Shown here one piece after another: positions 47,501 to 57,069 of a stretch of 64,000 nt of DNA; the stretch's first letter is position 1, and the number at the start of each line of letters is the position of its first letter. Source of the DNA: Haplosporangium gracile (lineage: Eukaryota; Mortierellomycota; Mortierellomycetes; Mortierellales; Mortierellaceae); contig JAAAUF010000072.1 in the NCBI GenBank assembly GCA_015499985.1, positions 1 to 64,000 on the forward strand, written 5' to 3'. The notes below the pieces were generated by a model, which was given only the letters and a program-made list of their open reading frames with translations, was not told the DNA's origin and did not search any database. The translations under genes and the position numbers were made by a program.

Positions 47501-47816
47501 GCGCAAACAGGTACCGATTCCTGATCGAGGTACAACCGTCGAGACTTGCCCATGCTAGTTCTGGTTGTCCTTGCCTGTATTGACACGTTGCGAGCAGATA
47601 CTGTGCATACTCCTGTTCCTCTGTCGTGTGACCAGTCCCACGTGTGTGATAGTATAGCCTCTCTGCCAGAAAGATGGCATTCCTGAACTGGAGCCGGTCA
47701 AGGGAGTATTTAATAATGTGTTCCAGACGCTGGCCGACAGGTGTGAGTTTTGGTAGCGAGCCTGCTGAGTCCGACGTCGAGCCATGGTTAATGGTTGTCG
47801 ATGCCGTGACAGCCAT
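44581..47816 (-). CDS. CDC27: anaphase-promoting complex TPR subunit Cdc27/Apc3, ten exons
   Basis: Cdc27/Apc3 binds activators and substrates in the APC/C ubiquitin ligase that drives anaphase and mitotic exit. Exons 47816-47411, 47292-47211, 47089-46992, 46897-46612, 46469-46424, 46333-46196, 46102-45860, 45765-45404, 45261-45144 and 44952-44581 join in phase to give 716 aa. The N-terminal TPR block carries AIFLAERLYYHT, LLATCQYRQGQPELA and RYLFAQCCLDLRRY, as in Apc3. A disordered Pro/Ser-rich middle (about 190-330) follows. The C-terminal TPRs include SPQAWCALGNAYSLRNE, AYAHTLSGHEYKGLEEYDKA, YPAWCGMGDVYIKVGK and KAKVQKEMGQYTEALKELD. Yeast Cdc27 and human CDC27 are somewhat longer (about 760-820 aa). 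It is divergent from AIM24 over 377 bases. Confidence 0.94.
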
Positions 47817-48193
47817 TGTGTCAAAAGGCGTGATGTTAAATCCCTTTTAATTTGTATGTGGAATGAATATTTGTCTGGCGGTGATGGTGAGGGCTGTTGT
47901 TAAAAAAGAGCCCAGACGATATTTTTCTCGTTGTCTCCCGTTGTGTCTGCAGTGTCGATGGAGAAGAAAGTGTATTCAGGTCAGGTTTGAGCGCGAGTTC
48001 GGTGGCGACAAAGAAGGCGAGCAAAAAGTTAGCATCGCCCATTCTATGGGGTGTGTGACAATCATGCGATAATATGAAATTCGGAGACGAGTTTTGTCGT
48101 TGAGAACCAGTCACCAATCCCCCGTTCAGTTTCGAGGCCCAGTTTTCGTGTCCGTTGGCTCTACCACACCACTCCCAACTTTTCTCTACAGCA
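47817..48193. promoter_or_regulatory. bidirectional promoter between CDC27 and AIM24
   Basis: Only 377 bases separate the two divergent start codons, so the genes must share upstream DNA. No clear TATA box is seen. A CCAATC sequence lies at about 48115. The role is inferred from position. Confidence 0.5.
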
Positions 48194-50092
48194 ATGATGA
48201 ATGTCAGGACAATCGCCCAGGTGGCCCAGACCGGACGTGTCGCAGGCGCCAGCCTCGTCACTGTGAGGAGAGCTTACGCCAATCTGGCTTACAACGCCGC
48301 CTCGCAGCCAATCAGTGGAGAGGCCCCTACCCTGGACAGAAAGCTGGATTCGCTCGAGGAGCGCATTCAGGCACGCAGGGATGCATTGGCCGCTAACAAC
48401 AACACCAACACCAAATCCTCTACTTCGGACGATCAGTCGCGCACAGAGACTTCCAGCAGTTTGGAGGCTTCTCAGACTCCCAAGAAGGGCATCATGTCGA
48501 TTCTGCCTGGTACGGAATCTTTTATCAGTTGGTCAAAGCAAGGATTGATATCATCATGACATCAATTTTGGAACATGGCATTGAATGAACTATTGTCAAT
48601 TTGTGACATGTGTGAAAATAGGCATCAACAGTGCCTCGAAGTGGATCAAGCAGCCCTCGGTCGCCGATCCCGAGTTTGAGGTCGTCAGCGCAGGATTGGG
48701 TTCAATGCTTCACGTCAGATTGCCTCAACGTTCGGAGCTCTATGCCGCACCCGGTGCCGCTGTCGGAAGCTCGGCTGAGGTGAGTCTTTTCCACGCTCAG
48801 CACTTATAGGATTCACATCGGGATGTTGCTGCTCAATGGCTAATGCTGATAGATTTTCATCGATGCTTTGTTTACCTAGGTCCAATCGGAGCTCTCAACT
48901 CTCTCCAACCCATTGAAGGCTCTTGGACGTCGCTTGGCAGGAGGATCGTTGCACTTTCAAAAGGCAAGTCTCGGGAGATATTAAGTCATCACAAACGGAA
49001 ACAGGAATTCAAAGGCACTGACTATTGCATGGGATGAAGTATTCAACAGCTAACCGAACGCGATCATGGGCTTCCTTTCTTGGTATCCTGAAATAGTTCT
49101 CAACAGACAATGTTTCGGGAGACGTTTTGTTGGCACCTCAGCACATGTCGGACATTGCAGCTATTCGCATGGACGGTACTTCAGAATACTACATCAGACG
49201 CGACGCCTTCTTGGCTAGATCTCCCCGTGTTATTCTTCAGCTTGGATTGGCCAAGGCAGGATTGGGCGTCACCAACTTTTTCGCCCACCGTGTCACTGGT
49301 CGTGGAACGCTTGCTATTGCAAGTTACGGAGGCATCTATCGCCTTGTTCTCGCGCCCAAGGAGGAGTACCTTGTCAACCCTAGGTAAGTAATCATCTCGG
49401 AACTTTTTTTGTTTACGATTTTTACCTTGGACGATGAGAGTCGAAAGCCTTTCGCGTGTATGGGTGAAGAGGATTGAAAGCCTATCGTGTATATGGGCGG
49501 TGAAAGACACGAGATTTTCGCGTGTATTCTAACGACGTTCATTCTGGTTGGTCATTGATCTCGTAGACACTTGATCGCTTGGGAGGCTGGTTCATCACCT
49601 GCAGCTTCGCGTCTGGCTATCGACCCTACGCATTTGGCAGAGCCCGAGTCGCGTTCGTCTAAAATCCTCTCCAATCCTTACGTTGCCTCTACATTGAACA
49701 TTGCCTCGCGTCTCGGAGAGCGACTAGGCAATGTGCTCTTTGGAAAGCAAGAGTTTGTCCGCCTCCAGGGACCCGGAGATTTCTACCTCTGCAGTCGCGT
49801 CCGTCCTAGCACAGAGGTCTTGAAGCAAATCACCTCCTCGGCCAACAAGCTTCCTGTCATCTTCCCTGCCCCCGTTGCCCCCGCTCCTCCCAAGCCTACC
49901 ACTCCCCCAAACACCTTTGCATCCGTGACTAGTGATGGCCACGTTACTATTACCAAGACTGGCTCAACAAGTGTTGCTTCGTCTACTCCTTCTACTCCTC
50001 TTTCGGGATCGACTCCTCAGCTCAAGCATCAGGTTATTGATCACCATGGCGAGGGTTCTACCGTTACCAAGCGCGAGTCTAGCAGCGCATAG
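48194..50092 (+). CDS. AIM24: Aim24-like mitochondrial protein
   Basis: Aim24 is a mitochondrial inner-membrane protein needed for MICOS stability and lipid balance in yeast. Exons 48194-48509, 48622-48779, 48880-48967, 49107-49383 and 49567-50092 join in phase to give 454 aa. The N-terminus (NVRTIAQVAQTGRVAG, then VRRAYANLAY) looks like a mitochondrial presequence. The Aim24 beta-rich domain spans about residues 118-350 (AGLGSMLHVRLPQRSELYA, GDVLLAPQHMSDI, RVTGRGTLAIASYGGIYRL, HLIAWEAG, VRLQGPGDFYL). A Pro/Thr/Ser-rich tail follows. Intron 3 needs an unusual GTCTCG donor at 48968: the adjacent GC donor (AAG/GCAAGT) would break the frame. Intron 4 holds an imperfect repeat. Confidence 0.92.
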
Positions 50093-52489
50093 GTAATTCA
50101 GCTCTCACTTTCTTCTGTCCTTTCACTCTCACTTTCAATTAAATGTCATTCTCTCAGTTTGCATCTCGGTACCTTTCCATTCCTCCACCACGTGTACTTG
50201 AGGACAGTACACTCTTATTTTGAGATGATAATACTTCTGTTGTAAGTGTATTTTTACTTCCATGAGGACTGGCGGTGCATTTTATTCGAGGCTCATAACC
50301 TCATGCGCGAGAACCTAGGCCCAGTATCAGAAAAAAACAAGAGGCTATGAAAAAAAAAAAGGAAATAGAGCAAATGATAGAAAAATGCACGGTTCATACA
50401 GCCCTTCGAGTACAAGTGATTATTATACATGCATTGCATCACAAGAAAAACAAGAGAAGGCTTTCCCCTGCAACAGGCTAAATGAAGCGGACTAAATGAA
50501 GAGGTACTAAGAACGCGACAATGACAAACACAAAAACAGAGTGTTTCATTTCTTTTTTTTTGGGTGCGGACGAAGGAGGTGAGCGGAAAAGAAAAGCAAA
50601 AAATTGTCGCTCGGGAACTCGTGTTCATGTGTATGTATTTGTATTTGTGTTAGTGTTTGTGTGCGCGAATAGTGCATATCTTTTGTTTTTGTAATTTCAA
50701 GTTTTCGATTACTTTTGACCTTTCATTTTGTTAAAATTTCTTTTCTTGTCTCCAAAGGCTCGAACGACGAGAGAAGGGAGGAAGAAAGGAAGGGAGGAAG
50801 GTGTAAAGATGGCAATAAGAGTTGGAGGTGAGGGAAAAAAAAAAAGAGTCGAACGTACAATGGAGATGTGTCCGGCGTTGCGCCTTTCCTTTGACAATTT
50901 CTCCGAGGATGTTTGTCTATACTTAAGTTCTCTTCGTCATCGTCTATGAATATCTCCATCATAGCAGTTTCTTTATGTTCATGCGTTCATCTCACTCACT
51001 GGAGAAAGACAGCGGGACGTTGTTGTCAGGTAGGCTCGACCCCACCCTCCAGAGCGGTTGGCATGAGGCTTGCCTCAGGCCCTTCTCCTGAGGGTTGTCA
51101 GGGTCAATATGCAAAAAAAATAAACATCTTCCCAAACCTAACGACCTAAGCTTGCCCATGATTCAGATTCAGGCACGGGGATAAAGGTAAACGAGGGGTG
51201 AGTTGGTGAGCGCTGTTTTTTCTCATTCAAGAGGAGAAAAAGTTTTATTGTATCACCACGGCGGTACGACTCTCTCTCTCTCGGTTGAATGTGGAGGGTC
51301 CTTGTCCATCTGGTTTTCCTTTTTACATTTGTTATTTTGTTTTGCTTGTTTGTTTGGTTCGTTCTTTGCCATATTGATTTGTCAATTGCAGAGAGCACTT
51401 CTCTTTTGTTGCCTGACCCTCACTTTCATGCACTTCGACGAATGATCGAGAAGCATAAACGTCGAAATGAGAAAGAGAGTAGGAAATGAGGAATATGAGG
51501 CTCTCTTTGGACAGGGAACCCACAGTTTGAGTACATAAGCTCACTAAAAAGATGAACAAACGATGTTGAATGCCGGTGAAAAAACATGGATGTATTGTGC
51601 GACTGTAAGAATGAGAAAAAAGAAAGATTTTAGGGTACTCCACCGCTTGGCCCAAACTTTGAACACCGTGCATGGTAAACGAGAGGAAGAAAACAACAAG
51701 CTTCCATTGTAGTCGCCCTACAGGATGTGGATCAGAGATCGAAGAAAAGGAAAAAAGGAAGTAGGAATGAGCACAGAACAAGGATAAAGCAACCAAGGAA
51801 TGTTTTTTTTTTTTTTTTTTTTTTTCCATCGGCGCGCATCAGACTTCCTTGAAGAATAGCTTTCCTCAAGCGGCTGTTTATCCATCAGTCCACATCTTTT
51901 GTTATTATTGACATCTTCCCTATTTTTATTACACCAACAGCCAATTTAAATAAAAAAAAATAACGCTAATCAACCGCGAGTGAGATGCGCGGCGACTTTG
52001 ACGGTCTGGAAGAATTATCGCTTGCGGGTTAGTCTTTAGTCAAGCGCCAAACGTATCCATATATATATCCGCTCGTTCCGCCTTTCGTTTTCTTCTTTTC
52101 ACTCAACTACCTCATCTCGCTCCTCAACTCCATCCTTCTCCTTGCTTTCAACAACCCCGTCTCTGATATCTCAATTCCCTTCGCGGCGAAATCCTCCTTC
52201 CTCACCCCTTACTTTGCATTCTTAACCTCGCTTGCATACCACTTCAGTTCCTTCGTCCCATCTGTTCTTTTTCTTTCACACCTCTACCCAGCTTGACTCT
52301 CCGTGTCCGTTTGTACCTTTAACCCACACCAATTGAACGACAACCCTCTAGGTCCCCTTCTCTTCTTTTTTTCAATATAAAACAGCGCCCGCTTCTTTTA
52401 TTTTATCGCGCCTTTTTTTTTTTTTCAGGTCATCCTCGACAGACATTTCCACCTCTTACTTTTTAATACATATACTCTGAACTATCACA
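50093..52489. other. intergenic region between AIM24 and the secreted protein
   Basis: Nothing gene-like is supported. It contains AT-rich 3' flanking DNA, a GC-rich self-complementary patch at 51038-51105, a T run at 51804-51826, and a pyrimidine-rich stretch from 52080 to 52440. The last of these, with a TATATATATCC stretch near 52060, is probably the promoter and leader of the secreted-protein gene. Confidence 0.5.
51038..51105. ncRNA. possible structured RNA element (11-base-pair split stem with inner hairpin)
   Basis: GACCC and ACCCTC (51038-51049, one spacer base) pair exactly with GAGGGT and GGGTC (51090-51105, five spacer bases). Inside, TGAGG/CCTCA (51064-51077) forms a hairpin with a four-base loop. 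The patch is GC-rich in otherwise AT-rich DNA. It matches no RNA family I know. Terminal inverted repeats of a small decayed element are an alternative. Confidence 0.2.
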
Positions 52490-54202
52490 ATGATCAAGAT
52501 CACCCCATTCTTCCTTATCTCCCTCTCCGCATCACTCCTGACCCTCTCCGGTTCCGTTGAAGCCAAACCAGACCTGGGAGCGTGCTTCCTCCAAGTCCCC
52601 AAGAAGCCTCTCACGGCCCAGGGCCTTGCCAGCCCTTACATCCTCAAGAAGGGCAACTGTGACCAGACCATTGCAGACCAACAGGTCTTTGTCGAGGCTA
52701 CGGTGTTTGATATCGACACCAAGACCTTTAGTGTGTACCAGCCTTTGGTTATTAACGAAGGTAAAGATGGAGTACAAAATAAGTTCCGAAACCACCGAAA
52801 TGTGCTCACTGAAATGCATCCTTTTTGAGTGGGGCTGCTGGACACATTCTTTCTAAAGGCGTCTTAGGTTCTTTCCCTGGACCAAAAACCCCGAAAAAAA
52901 AAAAATTGGCGCTGAGCTCTAATATCAGAGAAATAAGAACAAAAATGACATCAGCCTTTTGTGTTTTTCTCTGAATTCGGTTTTCACCGTTTTGCCGTAG
53001 AGGATGAATGAGCAAAGCAAACAGAAACAACGGCTAAAAAAAAAAAAAAAATATCAAGTGGCGCCAAGTTTAGTTAACACGCGTCTCTTTTTCTCGCTTC
53101 TCCTATTCTTCCAGGCACAAAGCCAGCAATCGCCCCAGTGGTCCCAAAGCTGCCCAAGAACTCCATCGTCGGCCTCTGGTTCGGCGCAAACTCAGACTCG
53201 ATCACCCTCACGGGCGACATCAAGGACTGTGTCAACGGCCTCTCGTCTACAGACGTTTTCGGTCAAGTTGCCTTCTGCAACGCTCACAAGTTCTTCCAGG
53301 TCATCCTGGACGCCAAGAAGAACGGTGCCAAGATCGCCATCCCTCCTCTCGGCAAGGACGTCAATGGCAATCCGTGCCCCACGACCCGCCACTTTGGTAT
53401 CATCGACCAGGACCAGAGCGATAATGTCATTACGACTTACCTCCAGTCAAAGAGCGGGCAATTTGCTCAGGCCACCAAGGCTAACCGCAAGAAGATCAAG
53501 AAGTTTACAGTGTTGGCCAATGGCTCTGATAATGCCTTGCTTTCCGACTTTATCGATCCTGTAAGTCCTTGTTCTTCGCTCGTCATTTCATGCCTTGCTG
53601 TTGTTTCTTTTTTATTTGCTTTATCCTTCTGCAATGTCGACGCGCTGCTTCTCGGGCCCATGAGCTAACAGCCTTATGCCATTTTCTGTGTGTTCAACAT
53701 CCAATAGGCGATCAAATGCACACCTTTTAAGGCCCCATCGTTGATGGAGCCAGGCGTCCAGTTGGGCTCAATGGCCCTGAACGAACTCCACGCCTCCCAC
53801 CAACACGACCCCGTCGCGTTGATTCCCTACAACGACCCCATGGTCCTCTCCAACAACAAGCCCTCTATTGCCAAAGTAAACGCCTACCGCAAAGGCGTCA
53901 ATCAACACCGTATCACCAACCTCAACCAAGCAACTACAAAGGCTTACTGCACAAACTTCGGCAATATCGCCCCTGGTTATATTCAAAAGATTGCAAAGTT
54001 TATTGAGGGTGGTCCTTCGCCTGATACGGGTGCTGCGAATAACCTGCTGACGTTTATGGGTCAACGCTATGCGGCCTCTTGGGTTAACCTGGGATGCGAC
54101 AAAGTTCTGAAGAAGACTTCGGATATCACGGTGACGGCCAACGAGCAGGGTGTTGCGACCAAGGTCCATTTCCATCAGTCCAAGCCTATCAAGCAGCACT
54201 AG
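52490..54202 (+). CDS. secreted protein of unknown function, fungal type
   Basis: Exons 52490-52760, 53115-53560 and 53708-54202 join in phase to give 403 aa. Residues 1-25 are a classical signal peptide ending GSVEA before KPDLGACF. The mature part has two recognisable conserved-looking blocks: NSIVGLWFGANSDSITLTGD with GKDVNGNPCPTTRHFGIIDQ in exon 2, and MALNELHASHQHDPVALIPY with several cysteines in exon 3. There is no second membrane span, no GPI-type C-terminus and no glycosidase or protease signature that I can identify. The composition resembles uncharacterised secreted proteins I know from other fungi. A cell-wall or extracellular role is inferred from secretion only. The promoter is strongly pyrimidine-rich, as in highly expressed fungal genes. 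Confidence 0.85.
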
Positions 54203-54570
54203 AAGAGCTTTTTTTGTTTTGCTCTCATAAATCAGGCACTATCATAAATTGTCCTGATATTTGGTTGTATTTGGCTATCTTGTTTGTATTGTTTTGTTTG
54301 TTTGTCGGCGGGGAAGAAAGGAAACAATAGACTATGTACATCTGGGTGAGCAAGGGGCAGGGAAAAGGAAGTGCGAGCAAACGTAGCAAGGTAGCAAGGT
54401 ATAATTCGGCGAAGTGTGCACGACAATGATAGCAGGTGTAGAAGAAAAGCACAAAGAAACAAACACAAGAAAATGTACGAACGGACAGACTTAGGAACAG
54501 AAAGGAAAGGGACGCAAACAAACGCAAGCGATCAATGATCGGCGGGTGATGGGAAAAAAGCCTTCCGTGC

Positions 54571-55947
54571 TCACTCGCGGACTTCCTTCAGTCGTGTCAA
54601 GAGGTCATCCCAGGTAACGTTGGCGTCCAAGAGCTCCGTCCTGAGGTTGGCCAAGGTCGCAAAGTCGACATAGATACCCTTGGTTTCGGATTCCGCGTCC
54701 TTGTCATTGTGGAGACTCTTGTCGATACCAAACTGGTGATGGAGGTGATCGTCATCGTCATCGTCGTCGCCGCTGCTGTCGCTGTCGCTGTCACTGTTTT
54801 CGTCGTCATAGTCAGAGTTACCGGCAGTGTATCCTTCAACTGCCATGTGGTCGTCCGATTGGCTTGCCTCTCCAAATGTCACACTCAACGCGGAATAACT
54901 CCTTGGTTCATCGAGGTTTGGTGGATCACTGAAAGCGTCTGAAAAGTCAATTAAAGTAGACTCCTCCACAGTCACAGCGGCCTTCTTTGCTGAATCCTGG
55001 GACGCTTCGGTCTCAACGGAAATATCAATGATGGGTGCAATAGTCGTTGTCGTAGTGGGGGTAGGAGTAGGAGAAAAGTCCAGGTCCAACAGATCTGCGA
55101 AAACACTGGAGTTCAGGGTAGGGTTGACGGGTGTGTTTGACGTGAACTCCAGATCGATCAAAAGGGCCGGAGGGCGTGGTGGTGCCATTGGAGCAGCTGA
55201 AGGTTTGGAAGTTGAAGAAGAGGAAGAAGAAGAGGACGACGACGAAGAAGAAGAAGGACGAGCCGCAGAAGAGGCAGACGCAGGTGCTGAGATGACCGAG
55301 GATGTAAGTGACGGCTTCTGTGCCTGATGGAAAGCTCCCCTCGTCGTAGTATGTCCATTTGTTCGTGCTGTTGTTGTTGCTGCTGATGTTGCTGCTGATG
55401 TTGCTGATGTTGCTGATGTTGCTGTTGCTGCTGTTGCTATTGCTAACGTTGTGTTGACAAGCCTTTTGGTTCCGGGTGCTGCTTGACCGCGAGCATAGTT
55501 TGCCCAGTCCTGCTGAGTGTACGATCCATTAAAAGCATTCCAAACTCCTTCAGCCTTTCCAGTTCCTTTTGGCAAAGGGACAGAGACTCGCTCGGTGGTC
55601 GGCTTTGCTTGAGGAAATGACTGGATGTCTTGGTGTCCCTTGCGAGAGAGGTACGACTCAAAGTGGTGGGTGTTCTGTCCAGTGCTAAAGAATCCGTAAG
55701 CTCCGTGCCTTGAATCCCGACTGGAGGGATAGCTCCTGGTGATCCCGTTCATGATGTTACTGCTGCTGTTGCTGCTGTGGCTATTGCTTCCGTGGAGCTT
55801 TTGGGGTGCTCTTGTCAGCCGAGCTGAAGAAATCGAGGATGAAAGAGGAGGAGGAGGAGGACTAGAGACGGGTGTGCGAGAGTTCTTTCTTTCGGAAGGA
55901 GTACCGACAACCCAATCGTCGTCCTGGAGGATGCGAGCGGAGGACAT
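54571..55947 (-). CDS. intrinsically disordered acidic protein with clathrin-box-like motifs
   Basis: This is an uninterrupted 458-aa frame. It starts SSARILQDDDWVVGTPSER and is rich in Ser, Thr, Ala, Asn and Pro throughout, with a run of about 15 Ser and a block of seven consecutive Asp preceded by Ser/Asp repeats near residues 390-405. Two motifs, LLIDLEF near 275 and LLDLDF near 298, fit the clathrin-box pattern L-hydrophobic-x-L-[DE], and a third similar site is LIDFSD near 345. The C-terminus is ordered and charged (YVDFATLANLRTELLDANV, then WDDLLTRLKEVRE). I do not recognise the family. Clathrin-box motifs suggest an endocytic or Golgi adaptor link, but short motifs are weak evidence. 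The frame is probably real: long, single, and with conserved-looking ends. Confidence 0.72.
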   Translation of the reverse strand: MSSARILQDDDWVVGTPSERKNSRTPVSSPPPPPLSSSISSARLTRAPQKLHGSNSHSSNSSSNIMNGITRSYPSSRDSRHGAYGFFSTGQNTHHFESYLSRKGHQDIQSFPQAKPTTERVSVPLPKGTGKAEGVWNAFNGSYTQQDWANYARGQAAPGTKRLVNTTLAIATAATATSATSATSAATSAATTTARTNGHTTTRGAFHQAQKPSLTSSVISAPASASSAARPSSSSSSSSSSSSSSTSKPSAAPMAPPRPPALLIDLEFTSNTPVNPTLNSSVFADLLDLDFSPTPTPTTTTTIAPIIDISVETEASQDSAKKAAVTVEESTLIDFSDAFSDPPNLDEPRSYSALSVTFGEASQSDDHMAVEGYTAGNSDYDDENSDSDSDSSGDDDDDDDHLHHQFGIDKSLHNDKDAESETKGIYVDFATLANLRTELLDANVTWDDLLTRLKEVRE

Positions 55948-57069
55948 GGTAAACGTAATGACTGACCCAGGAGAGAGCCTGGCGAAATAATTGTCTTTTG
56001 TTTCTTTTTTTTTTGAGTAAGCGGGCGAGAGCAAGGGGCGAGGTGTAGGAGGATGGGAAGGGTGTGTGTATGTGTTGATGGGGAAAAGAAGGAAGGAGGA
56101 GAAGGATGGATGCGACAAGGGTGAGTTAAGGAACGACGGATGAATGGAATGGAACCAATCGAACTTTTTTTGAGAGCATGGAGACAAACTTTTTTGTCAC
56201 AATGAGTCTCTTTGTTTGTGACAGCGACATTCACCGTGTACAAAATCCACAGCGTAAAATGGTGGCGCACGTTGGTGGAAGGAGAGGCAAGCGATGGGTT
56301 TCTCGCTCGAAAACGCTTCTTTGTGTGTCAAGGAACAAGCTCCTTCACTCTCTCATGCTCTTTCTCTCCCCCCCTCTCTCTCTCTTTGCCAGGGATATGA
56401 GTTGATGTTATTGTTGTGAGCTGTGCATTGTACATGGTATGTGACAATGTGTATATATATACGTGTGTGTGTGAGCATAGATGAGTCTGCCCTTCCTTAT
56501 CTTTCCTTGCTTCTTGATACAGCGAGAATGAAACGACGAATAAAGAGTGGAGAAAAGAGAAATGCCGATTCAAATCTGATCCACGCATAAAGCGACTCTG
56601 AGGAAAGTCTATCGAATGAAGAGTATGGTCATGGTGCTCTCCTCTGCCGTGTCACCCCCATCCCGCGATACCATATGTATCCATGGCCACCAGCAATGAC
56701 CTAGTAGTTTATCATAACCTTGATCAACCTCACAAATGAAAAAGATTCAAGCTCAGGGCAAGCAAAATTATTAGACTTTTTGTCTCCAATTCCCTGTCTC
56801 CGATGAGATCTCACATTGCTGCCCTTTTTTATATTTTTTTTTCTTCTTCTCTCTACTTTTCTTCTTCTCTTCTTTTTCGCCTCTTCTTCATTTTCTCACT
56901 CTATTTCTCTTCCTCTCCACTCTCCTCATCGGCAAGCCTAATCTTTGCACAATTCATACCCTTTCATACCCCACTCCACACACTCTTCTCTCAAAAACTC
57001 TTTCATACACTCCTAGCCCATTCTTATATCCTCTCCACATACATCACATCAAAAAGGAAGAGACACAAG
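55948..57069. promoter_or_regulatory. divergent upstream region of the disordered-protein and AIG1-like genes
   Basis: Left side (55990-56150) is GA-rich on the plus strand, so pyrimidine-rich ahead of the minus-strand gene. Right side (56810-56990) is TTCT-rich ahead of the plus-strand gene. A GTGTATATATATACGTGTGTGTGTG stretch lies near 56450-56474. Promoter roles are inferred from position. Confidence 0.45.

Noticed and set aside
48961..48969. GC-AG intron in AIM24 (AAG/GCAAGT)
   Set aside because: It looks like a textbook GC donor, but using it breaks the reading phase into exon 4, whereas GTCTCG four bases later keeps the frame.
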